The notes beneath the pieces are model-generated. The model had not been told where the DNA came from, made no database searches, and worked only from the letters and a program-made list of their open reading frames with translations. Shown here one piece after another: positions 22,204 through 30,225 of a stretch of DNA of 44,395 bases. Made by a program: the position numbers and the translations under genes. The DNA lies in the IMG/VR virus record IMGVR_UViG_3300046616_000606, positions 1-44,395 of that record. One strand, written 5' to 3'. Numbering within the stretch: position 1 is the first letter of the stretch; every line of letters begins with the position of its first letter. This DNA comes from a virus.

Positions 22204-23112
22204 TCAGCCCGCCAATCCGGTGACCTTCTTGATGGAGTACGGGTTCGTAACTCCGAAGATCGGCTGGACGTAGGACTGGACCCAGTTCTTGCGCGTCTTC
22301 TCTTCTCGCCACGTCTCGGTCGTCAGGCCGACTTCGTAGTCGAGGAAACCGACCTGGCCGCGCGCGACGGCGTAGGCGGTGCCGGCGGTCACGCGATTGG
22401 AATCGAAGATCTCGATCCCGGATGCCCGGAGGATGGCTTCATAGTCCTCGCCGTAAGCGATGACCAGGTTCGCCTTCTCCTGCGGGTTCACGATCCAGAG
22501 GTCGTAGACCACGCCGAGTTCTTCGCGGTCGGCGGCAAGCTGGACCTTGGCGAAGTCGGCGCCGGGGCGCTCCGCGTTGGGGGTCGGTGCGTTGCCCGAG
22601 AGGGTGACGTTCGACCAGTCGTGGCCAGGGACCACGCCCGCGCCGTTCAGACCGGCGATGGCGGACTCGAGAGTTGCGACTGCGCGCGCGTTGACCTTCC
22701 GCACAACCGTGTTGGCGAGCTGAGTCACCTGGTTGTCGAAGTACACGACGTCGTTTCGACTCTTCGCCTGGTCGGTGATGAAGAACTTGCCACCCCAGTC
22801 TTCGGCCGATGCGGTCTTGGGGTCCTGGCGCTCGCCGCCGACGATCGGGTACTCGTTGCCGGCCGCACGCTGCTCGATGTCACGAGCGGTGTAGAGCTCG
22901 TTTGCCACGACCTGGTCGTAGATCACGGCTCCGGACGCGACAGAGACGCCAGAGGACGAGAAGATCTTGTCCACGATGAACTTCTGAAGCGTGATGTCGG
23001 CGAGCCGCTTGGTGATGCGCTGCGGCTGCTTCAGGGCAGTGTCGACGGTGAGGACGCCGCCGACGAGGGTGGGCGCACCGAGCGGGTACGCCACGGGAGA
23101 GGGAGAAGGCAT
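22204..23112 (-). CDS. Major capsid protein, 302 aa
   Basis: The ATG at 23112 has AGGGG seven bases upstream; the frame is open to 23154 but without a site. Its place after protease and decoration genes, and its HK97-like text, fit a capsid subunit: YPLGAPTLVGGVLTVDTALKQPQRITKRLADITLQKFIVDKIFSSS, AEDWGGKFFITDQAKSRNDVVYFDNQVTQLANTVVRKVNARAVATLESAI, and a C-terminal GYAVARGQVGFLDYEVGLTTETWREEKTRKNWVQSYVQPIFGV. It assembles the icosahedral shell and is probably trimmed or matured with the upstream protease. Confidence 0.88.
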   Translation of the reverse strand: MPSPSPVAYPLGAPTLVGGVLTVDTALKQPQRITKRLADITLQKFIVDKIFSSSGVSVASGAVIYDQVVANELYTARDIEQRAAGNEYPIVGGERQDPKTASAEDWGGKFFITDQAKSRNDVVYFDNQVTQLANTVVRKVNARAVATLESAIAGLNGAGVVPGHDWSNVTLSGNAPTPNAERPGADFAKVQLAADREELGVVYDLWIVNPQEKANLVIAYGEDYEAILRASGIEIFDSNRVTAGTAYAVARGQVGFLDYEVGLTTETWREEKTRKNWVQSYVQPIFGVTNPYSIKKVTGLAG

Positions 23113-23125
23113 GATGCGTCCCCTT

Positions 23126-23500
23126 TCAGTAGAGGCTGATCTCAGCGTCGGCACCCGACGCTGCAGCGGTGACGGCGTAGCCCACGGCTACACCCGATGT
23201 CTTGGTGACTGCGACGCCAGCGGCGCCGACCTCCACCTCGGCGAAGGCGGCGATGGGTCCGGAGGCGGTCACGAAGGTGACGCGGTCCTTGCCTCGCTTG
23301 ATTCCGACGAGATCGCCTGCCGCGGTGTCGCGGTCCGAGACGCCGCATGTGCGACCGGCCGCCGTTGCGTGACCGACCGAGATGTTCCCGCCGTCGCGAT
23401 TGCCGACGATGGCGAGGAATCGCTTTCCGGTGACTGCAGTCTTTGCGCGACCGGAGATATCAGCTCCGGGTTCGTACACGCCGATGTTTTCGTTCGCCAT
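23126..23500 (-). CDS. Capsid decoration / DUF2190-like protein, 124 aa
   Basis: A small, Ala/Val/Gly-rich beta protein (EPGADISGRAKTAVTGKRFLAIVGNRDGGNISVGHATAAGRTCGVSDRDTAAGDLVGIKRGKDRVTFVTA). The ending GVAVGYAVTAAASGADAEISLY is typical of head decoration or DUF2190-type proteins encoded next to the capsid gene. It likely binds the outside of the capsid as trimers. Confidence 0.7.
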   Translation of the reverse strand: MANENIGVYEPGADISGRAKTAVTGKRFLAIVGNRDGGNISVGHATAAGRTCGVSDRDTAAGDLVGIKRGKDRVTFVTASGPIAAFAEVEVGAAGVAVTKTSGVAVGYAVTAAASGADAEISLY

Positions 23501-23502
23501 GA

Positions 23503-24906
23503 TCAGGCCTCCTTCGGGGTAGATGCACCGAACCAGCCGAGCTCGGCGGTCTCGGTCGAGGCGGCAACGCTGTGGCCTACCTCGGATACCGGGATCAGTC
23601 CCGGCGCGAGCGCTGCGAGTGATGCAGCTACGCCTTCGGGATCGGCTTCGAGAGCCTTGAGCCAGTGATCCTTTCGAGCGGTCGGGATCTTGCCGGCGTG
23701 GATGGCCTCGGAAACCAACTTCTCGCGGTCGGCGTTCTCCTGGCGATCGAGCGCCTTGGCGCCTCGCTCGGCCATTGCTCGGGTCTCCTCGTATCCGCTG
23801 GCCTCGACCAACACGAGTCCGTTCGCCTTAGCGACCTCGCTCAGCTTCGAGATCGACGCTGCGACTGGAGTGTTGGATTCCGACTCGTCCTCGGACTTGT
23901 CGGGGGCCGTCGCCTTGTCGAGCAGCGCATCGAAGAGCGTCTGCTCGGTTGCGGTGTCCGGGAGGTCGAGGGCCTCGCGGAGTTCCTTGATCTGCTCATC
24001 CGTGAATGCCACAGTCGAGCCTCCTTCTGTATCGGATGTGTTCGTGCCCGAGGTTGCGGCCACGGTCTTCTCTGGCACGCCGGCCCGAGAGGATTCCTTG
24101 TCGGCCCAGTGGGCCAGGGGTTCGCGGAGCCCGGAGGAAGCGGCGACGTACTCGCGCTTCACTTCCTGTGGCTCGCCCCACGTAATCTCGTCGCCTTCAA
24201 CGACAAACGGCACCCGATGCAGGGTGCCGTCCTCGTCGTTGATTGCCACCACTTCGGGTGGGTCCACGAAGATGTCTTCGATCCACCACCAACTGTTTGC
24301 CGCGGGCCCGTTGTAGAACGAGCTCTGCAGCTCCGCCACAGTCACTGACGCAGCGACCACAACAGCGGAAGCGTGCGGTGATCCGTCTTTGGATACTGGC
24401 ATCGTGAATGACTCCTTTCCGCTGGAAGTAGCCGCCACGCCGTACAGCTTGGCGACGTCGATGATGCTCCCGAGTGTCCCGACGCCAGGCGATGTGACGC
24501 CTAGTAGCGCAACCGCTTCGAGAACGAATGGATGAGTTCTGCCGGTTTGGTCGGTGACGTTGTACCGGCCTTCGATCGAGCGATCCGGGTAGGCGGACGC
24601 CATGATGTCGCCGAGCCAACCAGGAAGGCCGCAGTAGTCCCCGACGAGCGTGGTCCCGTTGTCCTCGACGCGCAGATTGTCGATGTAGCCGATCGTCGGC
24701 TCACCGTCGAACCTCGGATCGGTATGGCCGAGCTTGAGAGTGGGGCGTCGGATGGCCGGCGAACTCAGTGCAGCGACTGCGGCGTAGAGATCTTCCGACG
24801 TTGGATTCCATGTGCCCGTCGAGATTTCCCAGGATCCGGCTTTGATCAGCTCGACGTTGGGGATAGTCACGAGAATTGGGCGGTCGGGCGTCACCAGATC
24901 GGTCAT
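23503..24906 (-). CDS. Capsid maturation protease with scaffold region, Mu I-like, 467 aa
   Basis: The N-terminal 150 residues match Mu phage protein I type serine proteases: LKLGH61TDPR supplies a histidine and AYPDRS110IEGRYN the serine, followed by HPFVLEAVALLGVTSPGV. The middle has a DUF-like insert (WWWIEDIFVDPPEVVAINDEDGTLHRVPFVVEGDE). The C-terminal 170 residues are acidic and helical (TDEQIKELREALDLPDTATEQTLFDALLDKATAPDKSEDE), as expected for an internal scaffold that is degraded during head maturation. ATGA-coupled to the portal gene. Confidence 0.83.
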   Translation of the reverse strand: MTDLVTPDRPILVTIPNVELIKAGSWEISTGTWNPTSEDLYAAVAALSSPAIRRPTLKLGHTDPRFDGEPTIGYIDNLRVEDNGTTLVGDYCGLPGWLGDIMASAYPDRSIEGRYNVTDQTGRTHPFVLEAVALLGVTSPGVGTLGSIIDVAKLYGVAATSSGKESFTMPVSKDGSPHASAVVVAASVTVAELQSSFYNGPAANSWWWIEDIFVDPPEVVAINDEDGTLHRVPFVVEGDEITWGEPQEVKREYVAASSGLREPLAHWADKESSRAGVPEKTVAATSGTNTSDTEGGSTVAFTDEQIKELREALDLPDTATEQTLFDALLDKATAPDKSEDESESNTPVAASISKLSEVAKANGLVLVEASGYEETRAMAERGAKALDRQENADREKLVSEAIHAGKIPTARKDHWLKALEADPEGVAASLAALAPGLIPVSEVGHSVAASTETAELGWFGASTPKEA

Positions 24907-26162
24907 GTCGTCGACTCCTCAGCAGCCTTGGAGTTCGTCGGCAAGCCCAAGTTCTGCCGGACTGCGATCTTCAGCGCCTCGTCAGCCTCGAGAAGTCCGT
25001 TCTGTACCAGCAGCGCCAGAGATGCTGCGGTTGCGTCCTGACGAGAGCCGATCTCATCGAACACAATTCGCGGCGCCGCTTCGGATTCACCGAAGTTGAT
25101 GTCGACCAGATCTTCGATGATGTGCGCATTCGCCGTGTTGGCGATGGACTCTGCAACCGTCTGCACAGACTGGACGAACATGTCTTCCTGGACGGACGCG
25201 AGAGCGAAACTGCCACCCTTGTCGAGGTTGAGGAAGTGGGCGAGCGCGGCGAGCGCAATCTGCTTGTCGTGATACTCGATCGCCTGCCCCATGTCCGGCA
25301 GGTTTCCGTTCACGCCGAGTAGCTGCATCGTCTGGCCTTCTGCGAGACCTACACCCGCGTGCATACTTCCGCGGAAGCTCGACGCCAACTCCTGCATCTT
25401 GTCGACCTCGCCCTGATCGTTCGACGATGCGGTGCCGACCGGGACGCCCATGCCGTTGCGCTTGGCTGTGGCAGCTTGGATGCGCATGAATTCGTCTTTG
25501 AGAATCCAATGCTTGTAGGCCGGACGCAGCAATGAGGTACCGATCCATTCGCCCGGCTCCGGGTCGCGCACGTATGCGACAAGCCGCGAGACGTCGATGA
25601 CAAAACCGTCCGGCAACATCGATGCCACAGTCAGAGGTCCTGCCGGCGGGCTCTGCCTGATCGATTCGAGACCGCCATCGAGCGCGACATCGATCTTCGA
25701 GATCGTCTTCTGCGGACGCGGCGCGAGCTTGTGTAGCCAGGTCACGTCGTTCTCGTCGACACGGTAGACCTGCTCAAAGAAACTGTGACCGTACGGAAGC
25801 ATGAGGAGCACTGTTTGCAGATGCTCCTGCCACGAAAACCTTCCACGCGATCGGGCCTTCGAATCCGGCTCGGTTCCCACGATCGGCAGCCCGAGGTTCT
25901 GGGCGATGAACTCGACCACCTTGGGGTCAGCGCCATTCGGATCGATCCGCCAAGCAGTCCGACGAATCAGCAAGCCAATCGCCTGAAGGACCGATGCGAC
26001 TCGGCCGTCTTCCTTCATCATTCGCGAGTAGACGTGCACCGAGTCGGGCCACTGCAGTTCTGGGACCTTCTCGTCGTCGTCCCACTGATGCCAGTCATTG
26101 CCCTTGCCGTTGACGTAACCGACTTCAGCCGTAGAGGGCATCGCTCGCTTGGTTTCGACCAT
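24903..26162 (-). CDS. Portal protein, DUF935 (Mu gp29-like), 419 aa
   Basis: DUF935-type portal: LQWPDSVHVYSRMMKEDGRVASVLQAIGLLIRRTAWRIDPNG, then FSWQEHLQTVLLMLPYGHSFFEQVYRVDE, LRPAYKHWILKDEFMRIQAATAKRNGMGVPVGT and HDKQIALAALAHFLNLDKGGSFALASVQEDMFVQSVQTVAESIANTAN. It forms the dodecameric ring through which DNA is packaged. The ribosome site AAGGGGG is close to the ATG. It sits directly after the large terminase, the normal order. The Mu-type portal is paired with a Mu I-like protease, so the head module is of that lineage. Confidence 0.9.
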   Translation of the reverse strand: MVETKRAMPSTAEVGYVNGKGNDWHQWDDDEKVPELQWPDSVHVYSRMMKEDGRVASVLQAIGLLIRRTAWRIDPNGADPKVVEFIAQNLGLPIVGTEPDSKARSRGRFSWQEHLQTVLLMLPYGHSFFEQVYRVDENDVTWLHKLAPRPQKTISKIDVALDGGLESIRQSPPAGPLTVASMLPDGFVIDVSRLVAYVRDPEPGEWIGTSLLRPAYKHWILKDEFMRIQAATAKRNGMGVPVGTASSNDQGEVDKMQELASSFRGSMHAGVGLAEGQTMQLLGVNGNLPDMGQAIEYHDKQIALAALAHFLNLDKGGSFALASVQEDMFVQSVQTVAESIANTANAHIIEDLVDINFGESEAAPRIVFDEIGSRQDATAASLALLVQNGLLEADEALKIAVRQNLGLPTNSKAAEESTT

Positions 26163-26171
26163 CGTTCCCCC

Positions 26172-27698
26172 TTAGAAAGCAGCTGATAGAGCGTCGAATT
26201 CGTCGACTGAACGACTTGCTGACGGTGGCTTGAACGCAGGGCTGGCGGGCGGCGTCGATGCTCGGCTGCCGAATGTCAGCAATGCCCATCGCGCCAGACC
26301 CGCGGCGACCATCGGAGCGACGATCGTGTCGCCGCGCTTGTCGAGAGCCCAATCGCCCTGCGGCAAGAACCGTTTGACGGCACCCTCGACAGCGTCGTTG
26401 AGGACCGGCTGATCGCTGTGACTAAGAACCTTCGACTCGGCGTCGTCGTACAGGCCGCCGCACATCTGCACCGCTTGATTGCCAGTCGTCTTGATCAGTT
26501 CGATGCCCGCGGTAAGCAAGAGCGGCTCGAGCACCTTCGCCGGCGAGTTCGCATCAGTGGCCAGCGCGCATGGATCCCACGCTGTGACGATGTCAACCAG
26601 GAAGTCGACCACCTCCGCTTGAGCCGCCGATTGAAAGTAGCCGACTTCCACATGGATTCGACCTACGACAGTGCGCTGAGCGGCAGCGATCACCCACCAC
26701 TTGCGGTCGAGTGTTCGGTCCATGCCGAGAGCGATCGGCCCGGTGAGTTCTGGACGTTCGTCGACGAGGTCGGTCCACATCAGTTCTGGAATCACAGACC
26801 ATGAAGCATCTTCAGCTTCGACCGGCCAATCGCCACGACCCAACGCCTCGACGTCGAAGCCTTTTCGGCCCGCCTCAGTCGACAGACGCTTCATGATCTG
26901 CAGAATCTTCTCCGCAGTCTGAACAACGCCGTAAGACGGATTCGCGTACTTCCAAGTCTCCTCAGACTCGCGATCCATGTCATCGGGCGCCATGTACTCC
27001 GCGAAGTACAGACCTTCGTCGAGCTTGAGCCCGCGCTTCCGAATCGCTGCGAGCACAGCACCATTCGGATGTTGATCCTTGTTCACCGCCGACGACGCAT
27101 AGATCGTTTGTGGATTCTCAGCCGCCATCTGTACGAACGACATCGCCGAGAGTTCGCCGTCGGTGAGGTTGTATGCCTCGTCGTAGATGATCAGATCGAC
27201 CTTGGTCAATCCTCGGCCGGTGTCATTCGAGCGAGTGCCGAACGAGATCGTTATGTCGTCCTCGAGCTCGATAATCCCTTCGCCCTGCGAGCACGTCGAC
27301 CGCACAACTCGACTCCGCAGCCACGAGCGAGACTTGATGATCTGCATCATGCGCTTCCACGCATCGCGAGCAGTCTTCCAGCGCTGCGCCGTGTAGATGA
27401 TCGTCTCACCAAGCTTGAAAAGCCCGTACAAGCAGCGCTGAATCAGGATTTCCGACTTGCCGTTCTGCCGCGGAACAATCAAGCAGCAGTCAGGGTGAGT
27501 CCACCGACCCGCAGATGTCATCGACAGAATCGCGTGCTGTGATTCCCTCTGCCACGGCATTGACTTCATGCCGGCTCGACGCGACAACTCGATCGACTTC
27601 TCGCCGTGAGTGATGTCGCCGTCAGAGACGGATAGATTGTGCGGCTCTTGCCGACCCTCTAGCTGCGGAAAATCCTCACAGATCAGCGAGGCCGTCAT
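26172..27698 (-). CDS. terL: Terminase large subunit, 508 aa
   Basis: ATPase motor and nuclease for DNA packaging. Walker A-like VPRQNGKS is at about residues 75-82 and Walker B VDLIIYDEA at about 167-175. The nuclease half contains GPIALGMDRTLDRKWWVIAAAQRT, LATDANSPAKVLEPLL and a C-terminal basic/Pro tail. The start used is the ATG at 27698, with AGGGG nine bases upstream, overlapping the small-subunit gene by 23 bases. The frame stays open to 27830, but that part is antisense to coding sequence in another frame. Confidence 0.92.
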   Translation of the reverse strand: MTASLICEDFPQLEGRQEPHNLSVSDGDITHGEKSIELSRRAGMKSMPWQRESQHAILSMTSAGRWTHPDCCLIVPRQNGKSEILIQRCLYGLFKLGETIIYTAQRWKTARDAWKRMMQIIKSRSWLRSRVVRSTCSQGEGIIELEDDITISFGTRSNDTGRGLTKVDLIIYDEAYNLTDGELSAMSFVQMAAENPQTIYASSAVNKDQHPNGAVLAAIRKRGLKLDEGLYFAEYMAPDDMDRESEETWKYANPSYGVVQTAEKILQIMKRLSTEAGRKGFDVEALGRGDWPVEAEDASWSVIPELMWTDLVDERPELTGPIALGMDRTLDRKWWVIAAAQRTVVGRIHVEVGYFQSAAQAEVVDFLVDIVTAWDPCALATDANSPAKVLEPLLLTAGIELIKTTGNQAVQMCGGLYDDAESKVLSHSDQPVLNDAVEGAVKRFLPQGDWALDKRGDTIVAPMVAAGLARWALLTFGSRASTPPASPAFKPPSASRSVDEFDALSAAF

Positions 27699-28044
27699 AA
27701 TCGTCAGCCCCTGTCTTCGGGCTCTTCTGCCGGCCGATCTCAACGAGCATCTGCCGTAGGACCGCCGCCAACTGGCGCGCCTCCTGTAGTCCGGAATCGA
27801 TCTTGATCTCGAGAACGTCGCCGTCACCACGAGTCGGCGCCAGGTGGAACCACAGATCCTCGTCGCCAGAGTTCAGGCGATGAAGAAGATCGAGCCGATC
27901 CTTGATCCGCGACGCTTCGAGAATCAGCACCGTCAACGAATACGGATCGAGTGCGTCATACAAAGAGTCGAAAAGCTGGCGACCGGCACGAGAAAGGGTG
28001 TCCGTTTCATGAATCTCAGGATCGAACTCATCGAGATCGTCCAT
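27676..28044 (-). CDS. terS: Terminase small subunit-like protein, 122 aa
   Basis: A short acidic helical protein upstream of the large terminase: MDDLDEFDPEIHETDTLSRAGRQLFDSLYDALDPYSLTVLILEASRIKDRLDLLHRLNSGDEDLWFHLAPTR, typical of the small terminase of actinophages, ending in a linker with KSPKTGADDYDGLADL. It recognises the packaging site. ATG 28044 is preferred because AGGGGG is eight bases upstream; the GTG at 28053 overlaps that site. No obvious HTH is visible, so the call rests on position and pattern. Confidence 0.75.
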   Translation of the reverse strand: MDDLDEFDPEIHETDTLSRAGRQLFDSLYDALDPYSLTVLILEASRIKDRLDLLHRLNSGDEDLWFHLAPTRGDGDVLEIKIDSGLQEARQLAAVLRQMLVEIGRQKSPKTGADDYDGLADL

Positions 28045-28084
28045 GCTGGTCACCCCCTATTGCACGCAGCGTTTCAGAGCCCTG

Positions 28085-28119
28085 TAAAAAACGTCCTGAC
28101 TACCACATGGCCAGTCAGG
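28085..28119 (-). terminator. Rho-independent terminator just upstream of the terminase genes
   Basis: On the minus strand, CCTGACT (28119-28113) and AGTCAGG (28101-28095) form a 7-bp stem followed three bases later by TTTTTT (28091-28086). It lies between the HNH gene and the small terminase gene. Early or middle leftward transcription would stop here unless antiterminated, so the late genes need readthrough or their own promoter. Confidence 0.7.
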
Positions 28120-28152
28120 CACCCCCCTCCCTCGATAATTTCGGGGCGGGGG

Positions 28153-28479
28153 TCATGGCCAGGGCATTACGCGGACACCTAGGGCCGCCTGGTCGGCTTG
28201 AGCCTGCTCCAGGGGCTTTCCTGTAACCGCGGGTCGCAGATCATCTTTGGAGCCGTCTCCGCGTTGTTTGTTGCACAGCCCGTGCAGTAGCCGGTCGGCC
28301 TTGGTCCCACCGTGAGCCCTCGCGTGGGAGTGATCTGCGGCGAGACCCTGGGCGAGGTGCATCGGCTCGCCGCACCACCAGCATGGGGTTCCTTCTACGT
28401 GGGCCCTCAGTAACCTTTCGCGCTGCTTCTGGTGTTCCCAACCGAGTCCTCGTTGGGTCGTGGTCTTAGCGCTTGCCAT
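28153..28479 (-). CDS. HNH endonuclease, 108 aa
   Basis: A terminase-associated HNH nuclease. GLGWEHQKQRERLLRAH precedes a zinc-binding pair C33-x-x-C36, then AADH50SHARAHGG and LLHGLCNKQRGDG with the N and H residues of the fold. In HK97-like phages such an enzyme acts with the terminase to cut cos ends. The ATG at 28479 is used; it overlaps the preceding small gene by 14 bases. Its place next to the terminase suggests cos-type packaging with a cleavage site in the neighbouring intergenic sequence. Confidence 0.88.
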   Translation of the reverse strand: MASAKTTTQRGLGWEHQKQRERLLRAHVEGTPCWWCGEPMHLAQGLAADHSHARAHGGTKADRLLHGLCNKQRGDGSKDDLRPAVTGKPLEQAQADQAALGVRVMPWP

Positions 28480-28624
28480 GGTCTTGCAGTTGGCGGATCT
28501 GCAATTCCAGCGAATCTCGCCCATCTTTCAGGACTTTGAGCTGCGCCTTGTTGTGATGTGGGTCTGCGAGCATCCGACTGAGGTACGCCTCAATGTCGTA
28601 GAGCCGATCCTCGAGGCTGGGCAT
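28466..28624 (-). CDS. Small coiled-coil protein, 52 aa
   Basis: The ATG at 28624 has GGAGG seven bases upstream; the open frame beyond it overlaps a real rightward gene and is not used. The protein (MPSLEDRLYDIEAYLSRMLADPH, then KAQLKVLKDGRDSLELQIRQLQDHGKR) is almost entirely charged helix, likely an oligomer. No family known. Its overlap with the HNH gene suggests coexpression. Confidence 0.65.
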   Translation of the reverse strand: MPSLEDRLYDIEAYLSRMLADPHHNKAQLKVLKDGRDSLELQIRQLQDHGKR

Positions 28625-28718
28625 CTGCGTGCCTCCGTTCTTCCGATCGGGAATCCGGACGTCGCATCCGGTCTGAGGTGGCACGATGTATCCACCATCG
28701 AGAGAAGCGAGTTGATCC

Positions 28719-29045
28719 GTGAAGAACGACCAAGGTGCGAAGATCGCCAATGCGGCGATATCTGTCGCCGCACTGCTTGTCCTACTCCTGTTGGCCACAG
28801 GGCTGGACTGGGGTGGAGCTGGGCTGTTCTTCATCTTGTTGTCGTTCTCGGTGACAGGCGGCGTGATCACTTGGGTTGTGTTCGCCATTCGAGCGCTGGT
28901 CGTCAAGCCCGCTCCCCTGCCCTTGCGGCGACGCGCCCCGGGGGTACTCATGCCCGCGGGGTGGTATCCCGATCAGCAGGATCCGTCTCAGGTCCGCTGG
29001 TTCAACGGCAGTGAATGGACAGCAGCGACACTGCCCCGGCAATGA
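28719..29045 (+). CDS. Membrane protein with C-terminal DUF2510 domain, 108 aa
   Basis: A rightward gene among leftward ones. Starts with GTG at 28719. Two hydrophobic segments (about residues 10-29 ANAAISVAALLVLLLLATGL and 34-60 GLFFILLSFSVTGGVITWVVFAIRAL) precede a DUF2510 domain: PAGWYPDQQDPSQVRWFNGSEWTAATLP. DUF2510 is a short actinobacterial domain of unknown role in membrane proteins. Opposite orientation to its neighbours suggests an accessory gene expressed from the lysogen. Its leader region is antisense to the upstream frame of the 52-aa gene. Confidence 0.8.
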   Translation: MKNDQGAKIANAAISVAALLVLLLLATGLDWGGAGLFFILLSFSVTGGVITWVVFAIRALVVKPAPLPLRRRAPGVLMPAGWYPDQQDPSQVRWFNGSEWTAATLPRQ

Positions 29046-29121
29046 GCCGAGCTCAGCGACCAACCGCTAGATCACCCAGAACTCGATGAGCGCCCACACA
29101 ATTCGGACGAACTCGATCAGG

Positions 29122-29442
29122 TCACGCACTGGCTTCGAGAACCATGTCGAAGTTGTATCCGCGGATCCTGTCGAGTGTTCGCATGGAGGCGAAGAGCACT
29201 TCACCGCCACGCTCGAAGATGATGCGCGTATCGGCATAGCTTCGGTGGATGCGCTTGATGTGGTCGCCGAACCTGTGCTTGGCCAACTCGATTGCGGCAT
29301 CGAACTCTTCACGGCATCGCGCGCTATCTCCGTCATGAATGACGAGCACCCGGTGGTCCATGACTACGGCCGCAATGACTGCAGCTCGTGCCGCTGAGTT
29401 CCGCGCCTTCAGCGTGGGGGCGATGACCTGCATATCGAGCAT
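29122..29442 (-). CDS. Conserved-looking phage protein, 106 aa
   Basis: AGGAGG is five bases before the ATG at 29442. The sequence (SAARAAVIAAVVMDHRVLVIHDGDSARCREEFDAAIELAKHRFGDHIKRIHRSYADTRIIFERGGEVLFASMRTLDRIRGYNFDMVLEA) has the alpha/beta alternation of a P-loop-type core. The ending is like the strand before a Walker B in terminases or helicases, but it has no Walker A. It may be a fragment-like regulator or an inactive ATPase domain. Function unknown. Confidence 0.65.
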   Translation of the reverse strand: MLDMQVIAPTLKARNSAARAAVIAAVVMDHRVLVIHDGDSARCREEFDAAIELAKHRFGDHIKRIHRSYADTRIIFERGGEVLFASMRTLDRIRGYNFDMVLEASA

Positions 29443-29521
29443 TGCGACCTCCTGAAGTTGAGCCCCGCCCAACGCTGCCCAATTTTGGGGACAACGGCAG
29501 ACGGGGGTTGCTGCACCATCC

Positions 29522-29782
29522 TCAAAAGGGGCGCCGTCGTCTCACGGTCCGGCGCGGTGTGCAGCAAGCTGATTCCACCCAGGCAGAGGCCCGGCGATAG
29601 GCCGCCATGATGAGCCGCTTGGATTCCGTGATCCCGGCATCTGATGGCGGCCGGGCGGTGACTGCACCTGGATGGAAGATTGTGGCGTTGATTCCTGGAG
29701 CACCCACCGGTGATGTTTCGGCTAGTGCATCGACAGATCCAGACGCGCCCCTGGACGACAAAGGCGCGAGGCGGACTTTCAT
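29522..29782 (-). CDS. Possible small basic protein, 86 aa
   Basis: Fills most of a 400-base gap between leftward genes. The frame begins MKVRLAPLSSRG and ends with an Arg-rich tail (CCTPRRTVRRRRPF); the centre reads GINATIFHPGAVTARPPSDAGITESKRLIMAAYRRASAW. There is no clear ribosome site and other frames are also open, so support is weak. A 9-bp inverted repeat (GGCCGCCAT, 29601/29647 region) lies inside it. Confidence 0.35.
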   Translation of the reverse strand: MKVRLAPLSSRGASGSVDALAETSPVGAPGINATIFHPGAVTARPPSDAGITESKRLIMAAYRRASAWVESACCTPRRTVRRRRPF

Positions 29783-29846
29783 CCACTACTCGCGCCAACG
29801 CGCCTAGCGTAACACGCGAGGTGCCGCTAAGCCTGACCCGGAAACC

Positions 29847-30224
29847 TTAGTACCTAGGCGGTTTCCCATCCGGCCCCAAGTAGAACGCCCAGATCTCTTC
29901 CATCCGTTCATCAGTCACCACAGGACAGTCGTCCATGCCATCACTTCCGTAATGGATGACACACTGAGGAAATGCGACCTGCATCAGTCGTATGGCCCCG
30001 TAGATGATTGGCCAATTCCCTTTGGTGTACTCCAGATCGTAAAGTCGCTGTGTGTTGTGAAATTCGATCCGATCGTATTCAGGTGGGAACTCGCTCCTCA
30101 TCAGGTACTCGCCCTCGCAGTTTTCACCGAATCCGTTGTCTCGTCCGAGCATGTACTTGTTGGCTGCAACAAGTTCGTCATCGGCAACCGGACCGACTGC
30201 GTAGAGGTAAGCGTCCACTCCCAT
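29847..30224 (-). CDS. Hypothetical phage protein, 125 aa
   Basis: A well-formed globular protein (MGVDAYLYAVGPVADDELVAANKYMLGRDNGFGENCEGEYLMRSEFPPEYDRIEFHNTQRLYDLEY...). The 'MGVDaylya' start is reminiscent of a small family of unknown function in phages. The ending has IHYGSDGMDDCPVVTDERMEEIWAFYLGP. It follows the 256-aa gene with only one base between stop and start, so the two are cotranscribed. No catalytic motif recognised. Confidence 0.7.
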   Translation of the reverse strand: MGVDAYLYAVGPVADDELVAANKYMLGRDNGFGENCEGEYLMRSEFPPEYDRIEFHNTQRLYDLEYTKGNWPIIYGAIRLMQVAFPQCVIHYGSDGMDDCPVVTDERMEEIWAFYLGPDGKPPRY

Positions 30225-30225
30225 C

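Noticed and set aside
28625-28951. N-terminal extension of the 52-aa leftward gene to 161 codons
   Set aside because: The ATG at 28624 has an ideal ribosome site, and the extension is antisense to the DUF2510 gene.
29607-29807. Rightward 66-codon frame in the gap after 29442
   Set aside because: No ribosome site, and the leftward frame on the opposite strand fits the direction of the neighbours slightly better. Neither is strong.
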